The notes under the pieces were generated by a model. That model saw nothing but the letters and a program-made list of their open reading frames with translations. It was not told the DNA's origin and searched no databases. The position numbers and the translations under genes are program-made. Below are positions 20,846 to 33,563 of a DNA stretch of 64,000 nt, in pieces; within the stretch, counting starts at the first letter, position 1, and every line of letters begins with the position of its first letter. This DNA is from Culex pipiens pallens (Eukaryota > Arthropoda > Insecta > Diptera > Culicidae): contig NC_068938.1 in the NCBI RefSeq assembly GCF_016801865.2, positions 195,890,429-195,954,428 on the forward strand, read 5' to 3'.

Positions 20846-22524
20846 CTAGGACTTCCGCTTGTGGTCTCGCTGCTGTTCGGGAATTTCGTCTTGGAGTTCT
20901 AGGATGTGGTCAACCGGCTGGGGTCGGCCGTCTTCGCCGATCTTGCACGCCTGGACGATGCCCTGCCGCTGGAGTTGGTCCATGAGCGCGACCAGCTGCA
21001 TCGCTTCGTACTCTTTCTGCTCGTCGGACATGCCCTCGAGCGGGTTTGGCTTGGGTGGTTCGTAACAACCGAGCACCGGGTTGATGCCGTGCTGCATTTG
21101 CTTGTACTCTTCGGTGTCGCTGTCCTCGGAGTCGGACGAATACTCTTGCGTGTTGCCCTGGCGTCCTCCAAGGAGACCTCGGTTCGCGAAGAGGCCGGCG
21201 GCGTTCCCGTAGCCGGTGTACTTGATCATGCGGCCAACGTTTTCCTTGCACAGGACGAACAACAACTCGGCGGACAGATCGGCGATTTGAGTGCACGGAC
21301 TTGTGAGCAAGGAACAAAGATAGTTTCGCAGCTCCGTGCCAATCTCCGGTCGTTCCTTGACGTCCACCAGCGGAGGAAGAATGACCGACCGGACGTACCG
21401 TCGATTCAACCCGGAAGCACGAATCACCTTGATCAACACGGTCAAGATCGGCGACAGCAGCTCAAACTGGTCCGACTTCTTCTCGGATTTGTGAAACTGC
21501 CTGCCCAAAAAGTCCACGAGAACCTGCAGGACGTACACGTTCCGCTCCTCGAACGGAACCACGGTTTTGCTGTCCGGGTCGCACAAATTCAACGGCGAAA
21601 CCAGCTCCGTGTAGCAGCTAACCGGTACGCTGGTCAGCAGGTTGATGATGTTCGACTGCAGGGAGACAATTTTGTCACGGTTCAACGTACGATAGAAAAA
21701 CAGATCGTGGATGACCATCGCCAACCGGTGAAACTGGTTCGCTTCGTCCTCCTCCGGAACGGCATTCAACGGCGTCCGCACGGTCAGGTTGAACAGCACC
21801 TTGAGCACTTCGTTCACCAGCTCCAGATCTTTGTCCTAAAATAAAACCAAATTAATATCACAACCAATAGAAGAACCTCCAAAATCCTCACATTAAACTC
21901 CTTGTTCTCCGCGGCCTCCCCCATAAACAAATCCAAAGTCTCCACCAAATACGTCAGCCCGTGCAGATCTTCCCGCACCTTGCTCCGAATATCACAGTTG
22001 ATCGCCGTCAGCAGAAACAGCAGCTTCATGTCGAAGAACCGGATGTCGTAGCACACGTTCCCGTCCTTGTACATCTTGACCCGCCGCAGAATCCCCTCCG
22101 TCGACGCGTTCCCCAAGCAAAACTCCTGGCACTTTTTGCTCTGAAAAATCAAATTGCTCAAACACTTGAGCGCCTCGACCTGGACCTCCTCCGTCGCGTC
22201 CCAAACCCCGCCGCCACCACCCCCAACCTCCCCAATCCCGGCCAACCCCAGCAAACAGTCCAGCTGGTCCACCGCGACCGTCTCGTTCAAGTACGTCCGA
22301 TCCCGACTGAGCAACTTTATCGCCACCAAACAGTCCTCCCGATATTCCGCCATCTCCGGATCGGTCAGATAGTCGAAGAATCGATTCCACAGCAGCGTCC
22401 ACTGGCCGCTCGTCGTCAAGTGGGTAAAGTTGAAGCATTGCTGGTGCTGCTTGTTGAACTGGACCAGCGCTTCCTTCAGTTCCGGCTGGTTGCCGAGCAG
22501 CCGATTTAGCGTTTCGTTGTCCAT
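20846..22524 (-). CDS. ric8a: Ric-8 / synembryn, G-alpha chaperone and exchange factor
   Basis: Two minus-strand exons, 22524-21892 and 21835-20846 (stop TAG), joined in phase 0 across a 56-bp intron, giving 540 residues, the usual size for animal Ric-8. Armadillo-like helical repeats occupy most of the length. Diagnostic family blocks are LLFVLCKENVGRMIKYTGYG and NAAGLFANRGLL at about residues 402-433. Just after them, the acidic serine patch YSSDSEDSDTEEY (about 443-455) resembles the CK2-phosphorylated segment that activates mammalian Ric-8A. Family knowledge: it folds nascent G-alpha subunits and promotes their nucleotide exchange, and in flies is needed for asymmetric division. A GGGGGG run near residue 104 (EVGGGGGGVW) looks lineage-specific. 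The start is the first ATG, at 22524. Confidence 0.94.
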
Positions 22525-23029
22525 GCCACCACACACTGCTTAATTTAATTAATTTTGATTAACAAAGTTCTTTCAGGTGAAAAATTTGCGCTGCTGCTGC
22601 GGTCGTGCGAAAATTACTTTTGTTGTTTTGTTCGCAAACTGTCAAGTTCTGTTTGATCGAATGTTGACAGCGCTGGCGGGGGAAAATCGATTTTATGGCA
22701 AAGCGAGGGGAATTGGAATTGGGCGTCGAAAAGAAGTGCCATAATTGTGTTAGACTTTTCTACTGATTTTTTGTACTGAAATTTGTGTTTGTTTTTACAA
22801 TTTTTCAATAGTTTTATATGAAAAGGCACTTTAAATATCAAGAAACTAGTAGCCTATAGGATCAAATGAAAAAATGCCCAAGAAACGGAAAATGACGTTT
22901 GACGTATCTCCGCGTGGTGCTTGTTTGCAATATGTTCTAATGAAAAGACTAATAATTTAGATTTGCTTATTTGAATGCGACTGGAAATTACAAACGTATC
23001 AATACTTTGAAAATTCTTAACTTCTTTAT
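22525..23029. other. Ric-8 upstream region
   Basis: Contains the promoter and leader of the minus-strand Ric-8 gene, with a GC-richer patch at about 22580-22690. No further gene is supported. Confidence 0.4.
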
Positions 23030-23031
23030 TA

Positions 23032-24359
23032 GGGTACGTTATCCATTAGTGGACCCCTTTCCTATAGTGGACCCTCTGAAGGGTTTTTAATGGAAAATTC
23101 AATAAAATCACAATTTCAAGCATGTTGTTGTCTACAAATCTTTTATTTGGCATGTTCAGCATCATTTAGAACAATGTTGACTGACATTGAATTGTCCTTT
23201 TCACCAAAATAAGTGTTTTGATTTGGACATCTGAAATCAGCCATGGCCACTAGCATTTTCACAACAAAACTGCATTTATATTTTATGATTGAATTAAACA
23301 TCTAATCATTTATTGACTGATTATTTAACTTCAGCAAGTCGAAGTAATGTAAGTTTAAGGATATTTACTAAAATAAAGCGAAGAAATGCAATTTTCTAGC
23401 AAAAAATATGAGGGTCCAATATAGGACAACGAAAATCCAAACTTTTCCAAAAGTGGACCCCTGTTAATTAAACCTTCAAAAGTGATGAAAACGGTGTATT
23501 AAAGCAAAAGTTTCTCTAAAACATACAATAAATGCTTGTTGTTATCAAGTTAAACGCATATTTTTTCAATTATGAGTATAAATATAGCTGTTTTCATGTT
23601 AAAAGTACCAATAATGCTGAAGCCGTAAGAATTTATAATTAATCAAAACTATAGTTAATTGTACTTAACTGAAGCACCATAATTGCAGTTTGAAATGATA
23701 TTTTATAATAATAAATCAATAACAAAACTTTTTTTCCAATAAACATGCGTGGTTTTATCAGCAACTGTAAACAATTCTATTGTTTAGTATCGGTCAACCA
23801 TTTATTTAATTAGTATGGAAAAAAATGCATCAAGATTACTTTTTTAAAATTATTTTTATGTTTACAGTGGTTTTTGAGACGTTTTCTCTGATCTTTTTCG
23901 GAAATAAATGTGTTTAAATGTCTGTTTGGTTTTTTGTTGTTTAAAGCCAAATTTGTTAACAAAAAATATTTGTTTATGATGAAAAGTGAGCAAAATCCAT
24001 CTTTTATTCATTATATCTATCATTAGACCTACACCATGCATCAAAACATCAAATATTGGTTAAATTTGGTATAAAAATAACAGTTTGCCTATAGTGGACC
24101 CGGGTCCACAATCGGATTATGGACCCGGGTCCACTATAGGAAAAAGGGGTCCACAACAGGCAAAAAAAACTTTTTTTTCAATTGGCTATTTTTCTGCTCA
24201 AAAACAAATAACTGATGAAACAAATAGTCAAAATTGTTCGAAAGACTTCAGTTTTCATTGTTTTGTACAAAGGGTTACGAAAAAGTGCTTAAAATATTGA
24301 AAATTCGTGAAAAATGTGCTTCGGCTCTACTAGGGGGTCCACTAATGGTTAAAATACCC
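23032..24359. mobile_element. 1.33-kb MITE with GTGGACCC repeats, TA-flanked
   Basis: Starts GGGTACGTTATCCATTAGTG and ends in the complement of GGGTATTTTAACCATTAGTG, flanked by TA at 23030-23031 and 24360-24361. The motif AGTGGACCC or GGGTCCACT occurs repeatedly near both ends and at about 23452 and 24097-24155, including an inverted pair around CCCGGGTCCAC. No transposase frame. Confidence 0.88.
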
Positions 24360-24515
24360 TATTCCGAATCTCAAAATCCAGAATCTTAATATTAAGGGAC
24401 GGATTTTGTTTATTGCTCGAAAATACCAAAACTAGAAGGAAAGCCAACAGTTATCATAAAAATAACTGACAGAAAAATTAAAAATTATTTTTTTCAATTT
24501 TCAATTATGTTTTTA

Positions 24516-24896
24516 CAGTAGTTGTTCGGTAACTGGGCGTTGTTTAACTGGACTGATTTTTAACTGGGCGCTCGATAACTGGGCCGTAGCCCAGTTAAAA
24601 AGCAGACAAACGTCAAAAAACCAAAACAAACCTAAATCACCGGGGGGTTAATGGATGCAAAAATCATGGTCAACAATTAACAAAAATTTTTCAAACTTTT
24701 ATGTTATTTTAGGTCACAGTTAAATAAATATGAATAGTAATCATTGTAAATAAATTTTAGTTATTTTTATTTTTATATTTCATCAATGAATATTATGCAT
24801 CGGTAGTCCCCTCGTTATTTTTCATTCAGCCCTCAGTAAGCGAACAGCATTCGATGACTGGGCTACGTTCTCAGCCCAGTTACCGAACAACTACAG
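24516..24896. mobile_element. AACTGGGC MITE, copy 2 (inverted relative to 5153-5520)
   Basis: Begins CAGTAGTTGTTCGGTAACTG and ends CAGTTACCGAACAACTACAG. Same subterminal AACTGGGC/GCCCAGTT motifs as copy 1. TA precedes the 5' end; the 3' junction has drifted. Confidence 0.85.
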
Positions 24897-24914
24897 TTCT
24901 GCTCCAGGATGTTA

Positions 24915-25190
24915 GGGAGCGTTCTTTTATTACGTAACGCAGTTAGGGGGGAAGGGGATGTCGTTGTCTGTTACGAAATGTTACGAAAATAAGGGGAAGG
25001 GGGAGTGCTGAAAAATTCTGTTACGTAACGCAAAATTTTCATATAAGAATTCTTTAAAAAAAAAGCAAAAAGACCTTGCGTTACGCGTTACTGGGGGGTA
25101 GGGGGGTCGCTCATCTGTTACGATTTGTTATGAAGGGGAGGGGGGATAAAAAATCCCAAATTTTGCGTTACGTAATAAAAGAACGCTCCC
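24915..25190. mobile_element. 276-bp MITE, PIF/Harbinger-like (TTA TSD)
   Basis: Terminal repeats GGGAGCGTTCTTTTATTACG and CGTAATAAAAGAACGCTCCC are perfect and flanked by TTA at 24912-24914 and 25191-25193. Internal GTTACG/CGTAAC motifs and G-rich tracts recur. Non-coding. Confidence 0.9.
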
Positions 25191-25193
25191 TTA

Positions 25194-26500
25194 CATTTGC
25201 AATTCGACGGTAACATTTCAAAAGGCATCATGTACATTTTGACACTTTCTGGGTTATTGCATATTCTGAAAGTACTCCTAATAAGCTACCTCTCCACCAA
25301 AGATGAGCAAAAGTTACTTCAGTAAAGTCTGTTTAATAATGATTTCAAATAAAGTAACATAAACAAAATCTCTGCCATCAGCAGTCCCTGTTTATAAAGC
25401 CCTGTCAACCTGTCAAACAAAAGGCTACATAAACCTCGTGACGGAAAAAAAGCAACATGAACTAAGCGCCATGTACATTCGGCGAACAAAAACGAATCAT
25501 AACAAAGCGCCCCCCTCAGTGACAGCAGGGTGATATCGACGTTGGTGATTTCAAAAGAAGTTATGTTATGTTTTTCTCAAATAAAATTACGGAAATAATG
25601 TTTTATTGAATTTGGATGATCAAGTATCAATAAACGCAAGGTTTTTCATCGTTTGTTATCATAAGAACATCTTATTTTGCTTTTATATTAAAATGGGAAT
25701 TGAAAATAGATGCTCAACAATCAAATGCGTTTTTCTCAAAACGCACGGTACAGCTTTTTGAAATGTTGGCATCGAATTCAGAGATTTAGAGAACCTTTCA
25801 GCTGAGATCAATTCATAAGCCTTTGCAGGGAGGGTACATATTTTTACGTTTAGATTTTGCTAACTGGGTGTTCTTTTAGGGAAAATAAATTTAAAAAAAA
25901 ACCCTGGATAATTAAAAATCAAAACATATAAAAAGATAAACAAATATTTCGAAATTCCGATATTTAGACATTTTTTTATTCAAAAATAAAAAAAAAACTG
26001 AAATTTATAAAATCAAAAATTCTAACAATAACATCCCCTAAATAAAATAAATTAAAAATGACAAAGAAAAAATAGAAAAATCAAAAAACGAAAATTTTAA
26101 AATTAATTATTTAAAATATTCAAGAACACAATCTGAAATTTTAAAAAAATCAAAGACCCAAACATTTTAAGTTAAAAATTAATTCAAACAATAACATACC
26201 CTTTAATAATATGAATAAAAAAAATCAAAAAACCAAACATTTTTAGGTTAAAAATAAAAAAAATAAGTCGGAAATAAAAAAATGCGGAAAGTTCAGAACA
26301 TCAAAACTGTAATATTTAATAAAGCTACAATTCCAATAATAAAAAAATCCTTGATATCAAGGAATATATTTTTGATAAAAATGACTATAAAATGTATGAA
26401 GATCATAAAAACGTATGATTTTTCCCGGCATTTCATAATTTAACTAAAACTTTCTAAATTAAATAATTTAGGTAATTAATAATTTAAGGATTTGTAGACA
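25194..26500. other. intergenic, no gene
   Basis: AT-rich. The second half (25880-26500) is nearly pure A/T with no long open frame and no repeat I can match elsewhere in the window. Confidence 0.4.
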
Positions 26501-26504
26501 TTAA

Positions 26505-28270
26505 GGGGAGATTAACTTTGCCACATAGGGTTATTTTTTTCACTGTTTGATTTTTTATAATTTTTGTATTTAAGATATCGTAAAACCCTTTCAATCAATT
26601 GTTGTACACATCATGGAGAATGTTTGGTGAAAATATGAACATTTTTGGGGGTCATCCATAGAAACTGGGTGGTCGATAAACGACGTACTTTTGGTATTTT
26701 GATGTTAACTCGTATCCAATCCGTTCAAATATAGGCAATATGGGTATCAAACTTAATGATTTTGAATGGCCCATTCAGACAAGATAATTTGAGGTCAATT
26801 TTTGGACCATGGCCACTTCGGAACCGTTTCTGGGTACCCCCGGGGAACCTATGAAGTGGCCAATATTATATCAAAGCAAAACCCATCAATATGGGTATCA
26901 AAATTCTTCATTTTGTCAATACATCTCAAAAATGGTCTTCCAAAATATTTTTCTGGCCATTGGCCACTCCGGAACCGGTTCCGGATTTCCCCCCGGGTAA
27001 ATCTTCGGAGTGGCCAATATCATATCAGAGCAAAGCCCATCAATATGGGTATCAAAATTCTTCATTTTGTCAATACATCTCAAAAATGGTCTTCCAAAAT
27101 CCGGAGGGAAATCTTCGAAGTGGCCAGTGGCCCGAAAAATATTTTGGAAGACCATTTTTGAGATGTATTGACAAAATGAAGAATTTTGATACCCATATTG
27201 ATGGGCTTTGCTCTGATATGATATTGGTCACTTCGAAGATTTACCCGGGGGGAAATCCGGAACCGGTTCTGGAGTGTCTAGTGGCCCGAAAAATATTTTG
27301 GAAGACCATTTTTGAGATGTTTTGACAAAATGAAGAATTTTGATACCCATAATTCCGGTTCCGGATTTCCCCCCGGGTAAATCTTCGAAGTGACCAATAT
27401 CATATCAGAGCAAAGCCCATCAATATGGGTATCAAAATTCTTCATTTTGTCAATACATCTCAAAAATGGTCTTCCAAAATATTTTTCGGGCCACTGGTTA
27501 CTTCGAAGATTTCCCTCCGGATTTTGGAAGACAATTTTTGAGATGTATTGACAAAATGAAGAATTTTGATACCCATATTGATGGGCTTTGCTCTGATATG
27601 ATATTGGCCACTCCGAAGATTTACCCGGGGGGAAATCCGGAACCGGTTCCGGAGTGGCCAATGGCCAGAAAAATATTTTGGAAGACCATTTTTGAGATGT
27701 ATTGACAAAATGAAGAATTTTGATACCCATATTGATGGGCTTTGCTCTGATATGATATTGGCCACTCCGAAGATTTACCCGGGGGGAAATCCGGAACCGG
27801 TTCCGGAGTGGCCAATGGCCAGAAAAATATTTTGGAAGACCATTTTTGAGATGTATTGACAAAATGAAGAATTTTGATACCCATATTGATGGGTTTTGCT
27901 TTGATATAATATTGGCCACTTCATAGGTTCCCCGGGGGTACCCAGAAACGGTTCCGAAGTGGCCATGGTCCAAAAATTGACCTCAAATTATCTTGTCTGA
28001 ATGGGCCATTCAAAATCATTAAGTTTGATACCCATATTGCCTATATTTGAACGGATTGGATACGAGTTAACATCAAAATACCAAAAGTACGTCGTTTATC
28101 GACCACCCAGTTTCTATGGATGACCCCCAAAAATGTTCATATTTTCACCAAACATTCTCCATGATGTGTACAACAATTGATTGAAAGGGTTTTACGATAT
28201 CTTAAATACAATATTTATAAAAAATCAAACAGTGAAAAAAATAACCCTATGTGGTAAAGTTAATCTCCCC
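26505..28270. mobile_element. 1.77-kb long inverted repeat element, TTAA-flanked, with internal tandem repeats
   Basis: Starts GGGGAGATTAACTTTGCCAC and ends in its near complement (GTTAATCTCCCC), with TTAA at 26501-26504 and 28271-28274. Outer arms of at least 400 bp are almost identical. Inside, each arm carries repeats of about 150 bp (GGAACCGGTTCCGG, CATCAATATGGGTATCAAAA, AAAATGGTCTTCCAAAAT), in direct order within an arm and inverted between arms. The TTAA flanks resemble piggyBac-type target sites. Open frames in both directions (for example 26802-27161 and 27973-27278) are repeat artefacts. A transcript through it would fold into one long hairpin. Confidence 0.85.
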
Positions 28271-28274
28271 TTAA

Positions 28275-29375
28275 GATTAAACATTAGAATGATAAAACTT
28301 AAGAATCTTAGAGTTTTAGATTTTTTTTAATAAAAGAATTTTTGCTTTTTGATATTTTTCCTTTTTTGTAGTTTTTATCAATTCTTAAAGTTTTGGACTC
28401 TGTGAGTTACTTGGCCAAAATAATCAGACTAAAATAAACATACAAAAAAAAAAGTTTTTCCAGAAACATTGTATGCATTACTGTGACAAAGCATCGCGTT
28501 TAAATATAAAATCATTGAAACAAAAAATAAAAAAGATTGTTTCGTGCTAATGAGAAAAACTAAACGGCTAACGTATCACCCCAACAAGAATTTAAACATT
28601 AAATCAGTGAAAATGTTATACATTTAAACCACGTAAAGTTCGAACTCTTTCTCGTATTTATAATAATACAAACCAACAGCAGAAGTGTAAAAAGTCCTTT
28701 GGCCCTCCAGCATAGAAGCAAAGGATCACTGAGCAAACAAAAAAAAACTCCTTTCTTTATATGCTTCTTCTTATGCGTTTAGATTTTCAAATTTATGCTG
28801 CGTCATAGATAATGTGAAAAGAAAGAACGAAAACTAATGTTGCTTTTTTCGTGTTCCTTTTTGCGTTCTATGTTTATGATACTGTGTTAGCCAGCATCGC
28901 AGCATAGATTTGTTGCGCAAAACAAGCATCAGTACAACGTTGGATGGTGGAAGAGCAGGAGGCACATATAGTGGCAGTGAGGGTGGAAAGTAAAAGTTGT
29001 TGGGAGATGATTGAGTGATGTCATTCGAACTTGATTCAATTGTAAGTACTTATCAAACATAGAGTTATTCAATTGCTGTATCGTAAAACAACAATAAGCA
29101 ACCATCACTATTTTATCATCAGTCCATGCATTTGCTAGCACTTAATATAGAAAACTACGCAGAAACAAATAGTGGGTAATGTTTGTTTTAAAATTGATTT
29201 AACAGATATCATTTTTTTTGTTGAAATAAATTTACTCAGTCTAAGTTAGGTCAATTTTTTTTTGAAAATATATCATTGGGAAGAAAAAGGCACAGTAAGT
29301 TTCCATGTGCACAACAGACAGTACAAACTCTAATTATTTAAAAAAAAAAAGATTGCCTCAATTATCCAGGGCTGA
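28275..29375. other. intergenic, no gene
   Basis: Moderately AT-rich, with no supported coding frame or matched repeat. Confidence 0.4.
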
Positions 29376-29379
29376 GCTG

Positions 29380-31865
29380 TAGGTTAGTCGAGGTTAGTCG
29401 TCGACTTACAAGTTCTTTACAAAAAATGTCGCCCTTTTTAAACAACTTGGCTCCCTCAGCAGGGCCCAAGAGAAACTTTGCATTTTGCAAATTTGCCAAG
29501 TTGCCGATTTGTGCTGCACCTTCTTGAAAAAGATAAAGCGCCCCCTCAGGAAGCCCTTAAAAGTTATGCCTTAAGTTATGATTTTGAGTTAAGTCCGGAA
29601 GATTGTAAAAAGGGTGGTTTTTGTAAGGAAACCCGTCATTCCTATAAAAAAATTATGGTCACTTAAAAAACCTTTCCAACGACTCCAAAATTGAAGATCT
29701 GTCAACGCTATCAAAAGTTATGAGCAATTGTGCTAAAACCCAATTTTGACAGAAACAAAAAAGGGCGAAAATTGCAAAAAAAATCGGCTGGTTCAGCACT
29801 AAGCTTTATGAAATTAGCCTCGTTAGCCCAAGCTTTTTTCATGTTTTGGCTTTTTATGGCAGAAACGTAAGTAACACTTATAAAGCATTTTGTTTGCATG
29901 TATTTGGACGCAGCAATTCTCTACGAAATCGGTATTTTTTCTTAAATTTTAATTTTTGTATTTTTTAATCCGACTGAAACTTTTGTGGTGCCTTCGGTAA
30001 GCCCAAAGAAGCCATTTTGCATAATTAGTTTGTCCATATAATTTTCCATACAAATTTGGCAGCTGGCCATACAAAAATGATGCATGAAAATTCAAAAATC
30101 TGTATCTTTTGAAGGAATTTTTTGATCGATTTGGTGTCTTGGACAAAGTTGTAGGTATGGATATGGACTACACTGGAAAAAAATGATTCACGGTAAAAAA
30201 TTGTTGATTTTTAATTTAACTTTTTGTCACTAAAACTTGATTTGCAAAAATACACTATTTTTTAATTTTTTTTTATTTTTTGATATGTTTTAAAGGACAT
30301 CAATTGCCAACTTTTCAAAAATTTCCAGGTTGTGCAAAAAATCTTTGAGCGAGTTATGAATTTTTGAATCAATACTGATTTTTTCAACAAATCGAAAAAT
30401 TGATCGCAAAATCTTTTCAACTTCATTTTTCGATGTAAAATCAAATTTGCAATCAAAAAGTACTCTAGTGAAATTTTGATAAAGTGCACCGTTTTAAGTT
30501 AAATCCATTTTTAGGTGATTTTTTTGAAAATAGTCGCAGTTTTTATTTTAAATTAGTGCCCATGTTTGCCCACTTTTGAAAAAAATATTTTTGAAAAACT
30601 GAGAAAATTCTCTATATTTTGCTTTTTTGGACTTTGTTGATACGACCCTTAGTTGCTGAGATATTGCCATGCAAGTGTTTAAAAACAGGAAAATTGATGT
30701 TTTCTTAGTCTCACCCAAACAACACACCATTTTCTAATGTCGATATCTCAGCAACTAATGGTCCGATTAACAATGTTGAAATATTAAATATTCGTGAAAT
30801 TTTCCGACCTTTCGAAAAAAATATTTTCAAATTTTTTAAACCAAGACTAACATTTCGAAAGGGCGAAACATTCAATATTACGGCCCTTTTAAAATGTTAG
30901 TCTTGGTTTAAAAATTTTGAAAATATTTTTTTCGAAGAGATCGAAAAATTCACGAATGTTTCATATTTTAACATTGTAAATCGGGCCATTAGTTGCTGAG
31001 ATATCGACAATGGAAAATGGTGGGTTGTTTTGGTGAGACTTAGAAAACATCAATTTTCCTGTTTTTAAACACATGCATGGCAATATCTCAGCAACTAAGG
31101 GTCGTATCAACAAAGTTCAATAAAGCAAAATATAGAGAATTTTCTCAGCTTTTCAAAAATATTTTATTTCAAAAGAGGGCAAACATGTGCACTTATTAAA
31201 AAAAAGTAAAAACTGCGACTATTTTCAAAAAAGTCACCTGAAAATGGATTTAACTTGAAAACGGTGCACTTTATCAAAATTTCACTGAAGTACTTTTTGA
31301 TTGCAAATTTAATTTTTCATCGAAAAATGAAGTCGAAAAAATTTTGCGACCAATTTTTCGATTTTTTGAAAAAATCAGTATTGATTCAAAAATTTATAAC
31401 GCGCTCAAAGATTTTTTGCACAACCTGGAAATTTCTGAAAAGTTGGCATTTGATGTCCTCTAAAACATATAAAAAAAATAGTGTTTTTTTTTGCAAATCA
31501 AGTTTTAAGTTAAATAAAAAGTCACCAATTTTCTTAGCAAGTTTAGAAAGTTTTTTTTCTTAATTTTTCTTATTCTTGCAACACCTTTATTTACAAGCAA
31601 TAACTGTTCCAAAATGGATTATGATGTAACACACAGCTGAAAGGAACTCCAAAACTCTGTTTTGTACCTTATTGTATCTGATTATTCAGCAATAAAACCG
31701 AATTTGAATTTTGAAAATCACCAATTTTTTTTACCCTGTATCATTTTTTTCCAGTGTAGTCCGTATCAATACCTACAATTTTGCCGAAGACACCAAATTG
31801 ATAAAAAAAATTCCTTCAAAAGATACAGGTTTTTGAATTTTCATACATCATTTTTGTTTTGATTC
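29380..31865. mobile_element. large palindromic repeat of the AGTTGCTGAGATAT family
   Basis: From about 29920 to 31860 the sequence is an imperfect palindrome centred near 30870. Left-arm phrases such as AATCCGACTGAAACTTT, GAAATTTTCATACATCATTT-like strings, ACCCTTAGTTGCTGAGATAT and TTAAACCAAGACTAACATTT return inverted in the right arm. The same family recurs, whole or broken, at 38690-39500, 48330-52883, 57185-58330 and 61324-62815, so it is the commonest repeat here. 29480-29760 adds a stretch (CCTTTCCAACGACTCC) resembling 39500-39830. No transposase is visible. Confidence 0.75.
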
Positions 31866-32485
31866 TGTTTTTCATAAATACTAGAAACATACCATTCTCA
31901 CAAAAGTGTAACTAACGAGCCTGTTTCTAACACTTTTATAGGGTAACCTCCTATCATGACTCCATGACCCGTCGCAAGCTAGCCATACAAAATCACACAA
32001 AAAACAACGTGCATCTGCGCACGTGAATCCTCTTATTTAGTATCACCGGCATGCACCCTATTTAGTATCGCTTTTCACACTAGTATGATTGACTAAGCTC
32101 ATTATCCCTCGGATTACTTTTTTTTGTTCCTTTAAATAAATTTTTGTAAAAAGATTTTGGTTTAATTTTCAAATTTAAATTTGATATTGCAATTTTTTTG
32201 TTTGTATTTTTTGAACTTTATTTTAAGGCCTTATTTATTTTTTCTACGCATTATTATCTAATCCTGTCAGGTAAACTTCAAAAAACAAAAGTACTGTTAT
32301 CATCTGTTATTCTAGCTCGAACTAATCAAGACAGATTGTGCAAAACACACCAACAAACACCACTCACCTGATAAGCTTGCTCGCGAGAGAGTGTTCCACT
32401 CTCATCGCTCAAGTCCGTGTTCGAGCACATGTTCGCGATTCCTGCGCCGAAAGGCAACGCAGCAGTCGTCGGCGTCGGCGTCGTC
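31866..32485 (+). promoter_or_regulatory. candidate promoter region of the ZnT gene
   Basis: Precedes a GC-rich leader-like block. Contains TGCGCACGTG at 32016-32025, which combines a metal-response-element core (TGCRCNC) and an E-box, and a GAGAGAG tract near 32391. These are motif matches only; the transcription start is inferred. Confidence 0.3.
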
Positions 32486-33097
32486 AGTCTTGCTGCAACA
32501 AGTGTCGCGTCCAGAGCTGTTTTCGCGGCCTACTGAGCTGGCTCGCGCTTGAGGCGTCTACACGTGGCTTGAGGCGCGCGCAACTTTGTGTGTGCTCGCT
32601 CGTTCTAATATTAGAACAAAAAAACACACTGAAGAGTTTAAATTTAGTGATTCTTTTTTGTTTTGCTGGTGAAATTTCGGCGCCGCAATTTGTGTTTCGG
32701 TGGTGCGAGGGTGTGTGTATTTTTTCAGTATTCGTGCAAAACCAGCAGCTGTTTTTGCCAAAGTGTATTTTTCAACGCCGGTTTGCTAGCAAGATTCGTC
32801 TATTTTTTCGGAAGACATTGTCGCGTTAAAAAAACACACACAACGAATTGTTTTGTGCTATCTGGCGTTGGAAAAGGAAAGTGATGTGTTCAAAACGCTA
32901 AAGTAAACTCAGCAAAAAAAAGCCGCACCCAGCTGATGATAAGACCGGCAACTAATCCAACTCCACCCGGCCCGAGTTCAATTGCTGCTGATGGTCGTAT
33001 GTAGTAGCAGCAGTAAACAACGACCCCGAAAGTCAGTATAATATTCAATTAGAGGAGAAAAGTGACCGGACCAACGCGAAGCGACGAATCGGGCAAA
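32486..33097 (+). other. probable non-coding first exon (5' UTR) of the ZnT gene
   Basis: An initiator-like TCAGTC at 32484-32489 could mark the start. GC-rich, CAG-rich leader sequence runs to a good splice donor, GGGCAAA|GTAAGT, at 33097/33098. No convincing coding frame runs through it. The next same-strand acceptor with a coherent exon is TTGTTGTTGCAG at 53686. Linking the two is an inference and implies a 20.6-kb first intron. The exon could instead belong to another transcript. Confidence 0.4.
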
Positions 33098-33560
33098 GTA
33101 AGTTGGGTTGTTGATAATGCGTGTGTCAGTGTGTGTGGAAGTAATTAAATTTGATATTATTATTTTTATTGTTATATCGGCGGAGGTTTGTGCGGTTGAC
33201 GAGTGGAAGCTCGATTCGCGTCACTCCAGTTTTGATGTGAGGTTTAATTGAAGACGTTTAATTATTTGTGGTTTTTGATGGTTCGGAATCAGGCTTATCA
33301 GATGGGTTGTGCAACGATTTAAGTGAGTTTTTGATTTATTTTAATCGTTTTAACATTAAAGGCGATTTAAAAGCAACGTTTATTAAAAATAATCTGTGTT
33401 TGTTCCGTTGCTTTTGCTAAAATATTAAAAATTCAATCAGATGTTAAAATAATGATGAAGGTGAAAGTGATATTATTTCAAGAACCTCTTCATTTTCCAA
33501 TACATTTGGAATGTGCTCCATTTTGTGTGCTTCCAATCCAACTCCAACACCCACAGGGTT
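33098..33560. other. start of long intron
   Basis: Unmatched sequence after the GTAAGT donor. GT-rich at 33119-33142. No gene. Confidence 0.35.
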
Positions 33561-33563
33561 GGC

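Noticed and set aside
20906..22509. Plus-strand open frames of 312 and 182 codons
   Set aside because: They are antisense shadows of the two Ric-8 exons.
26802..27973. 119- to 231-codon frames on both strands with a shared peptide
   Set aside because: They arise from the inverted and tandem repeats of the palindromic element. The same peptide appears on both strands because the arms are complementary.
32338..32829. 163-codon frame rich in Arg and Ser
   Set aside because: Composition follows the CGTCGG-rich leader sequence. There is no domain, and the region fits a 5' UTR exon with a donor at 33098.
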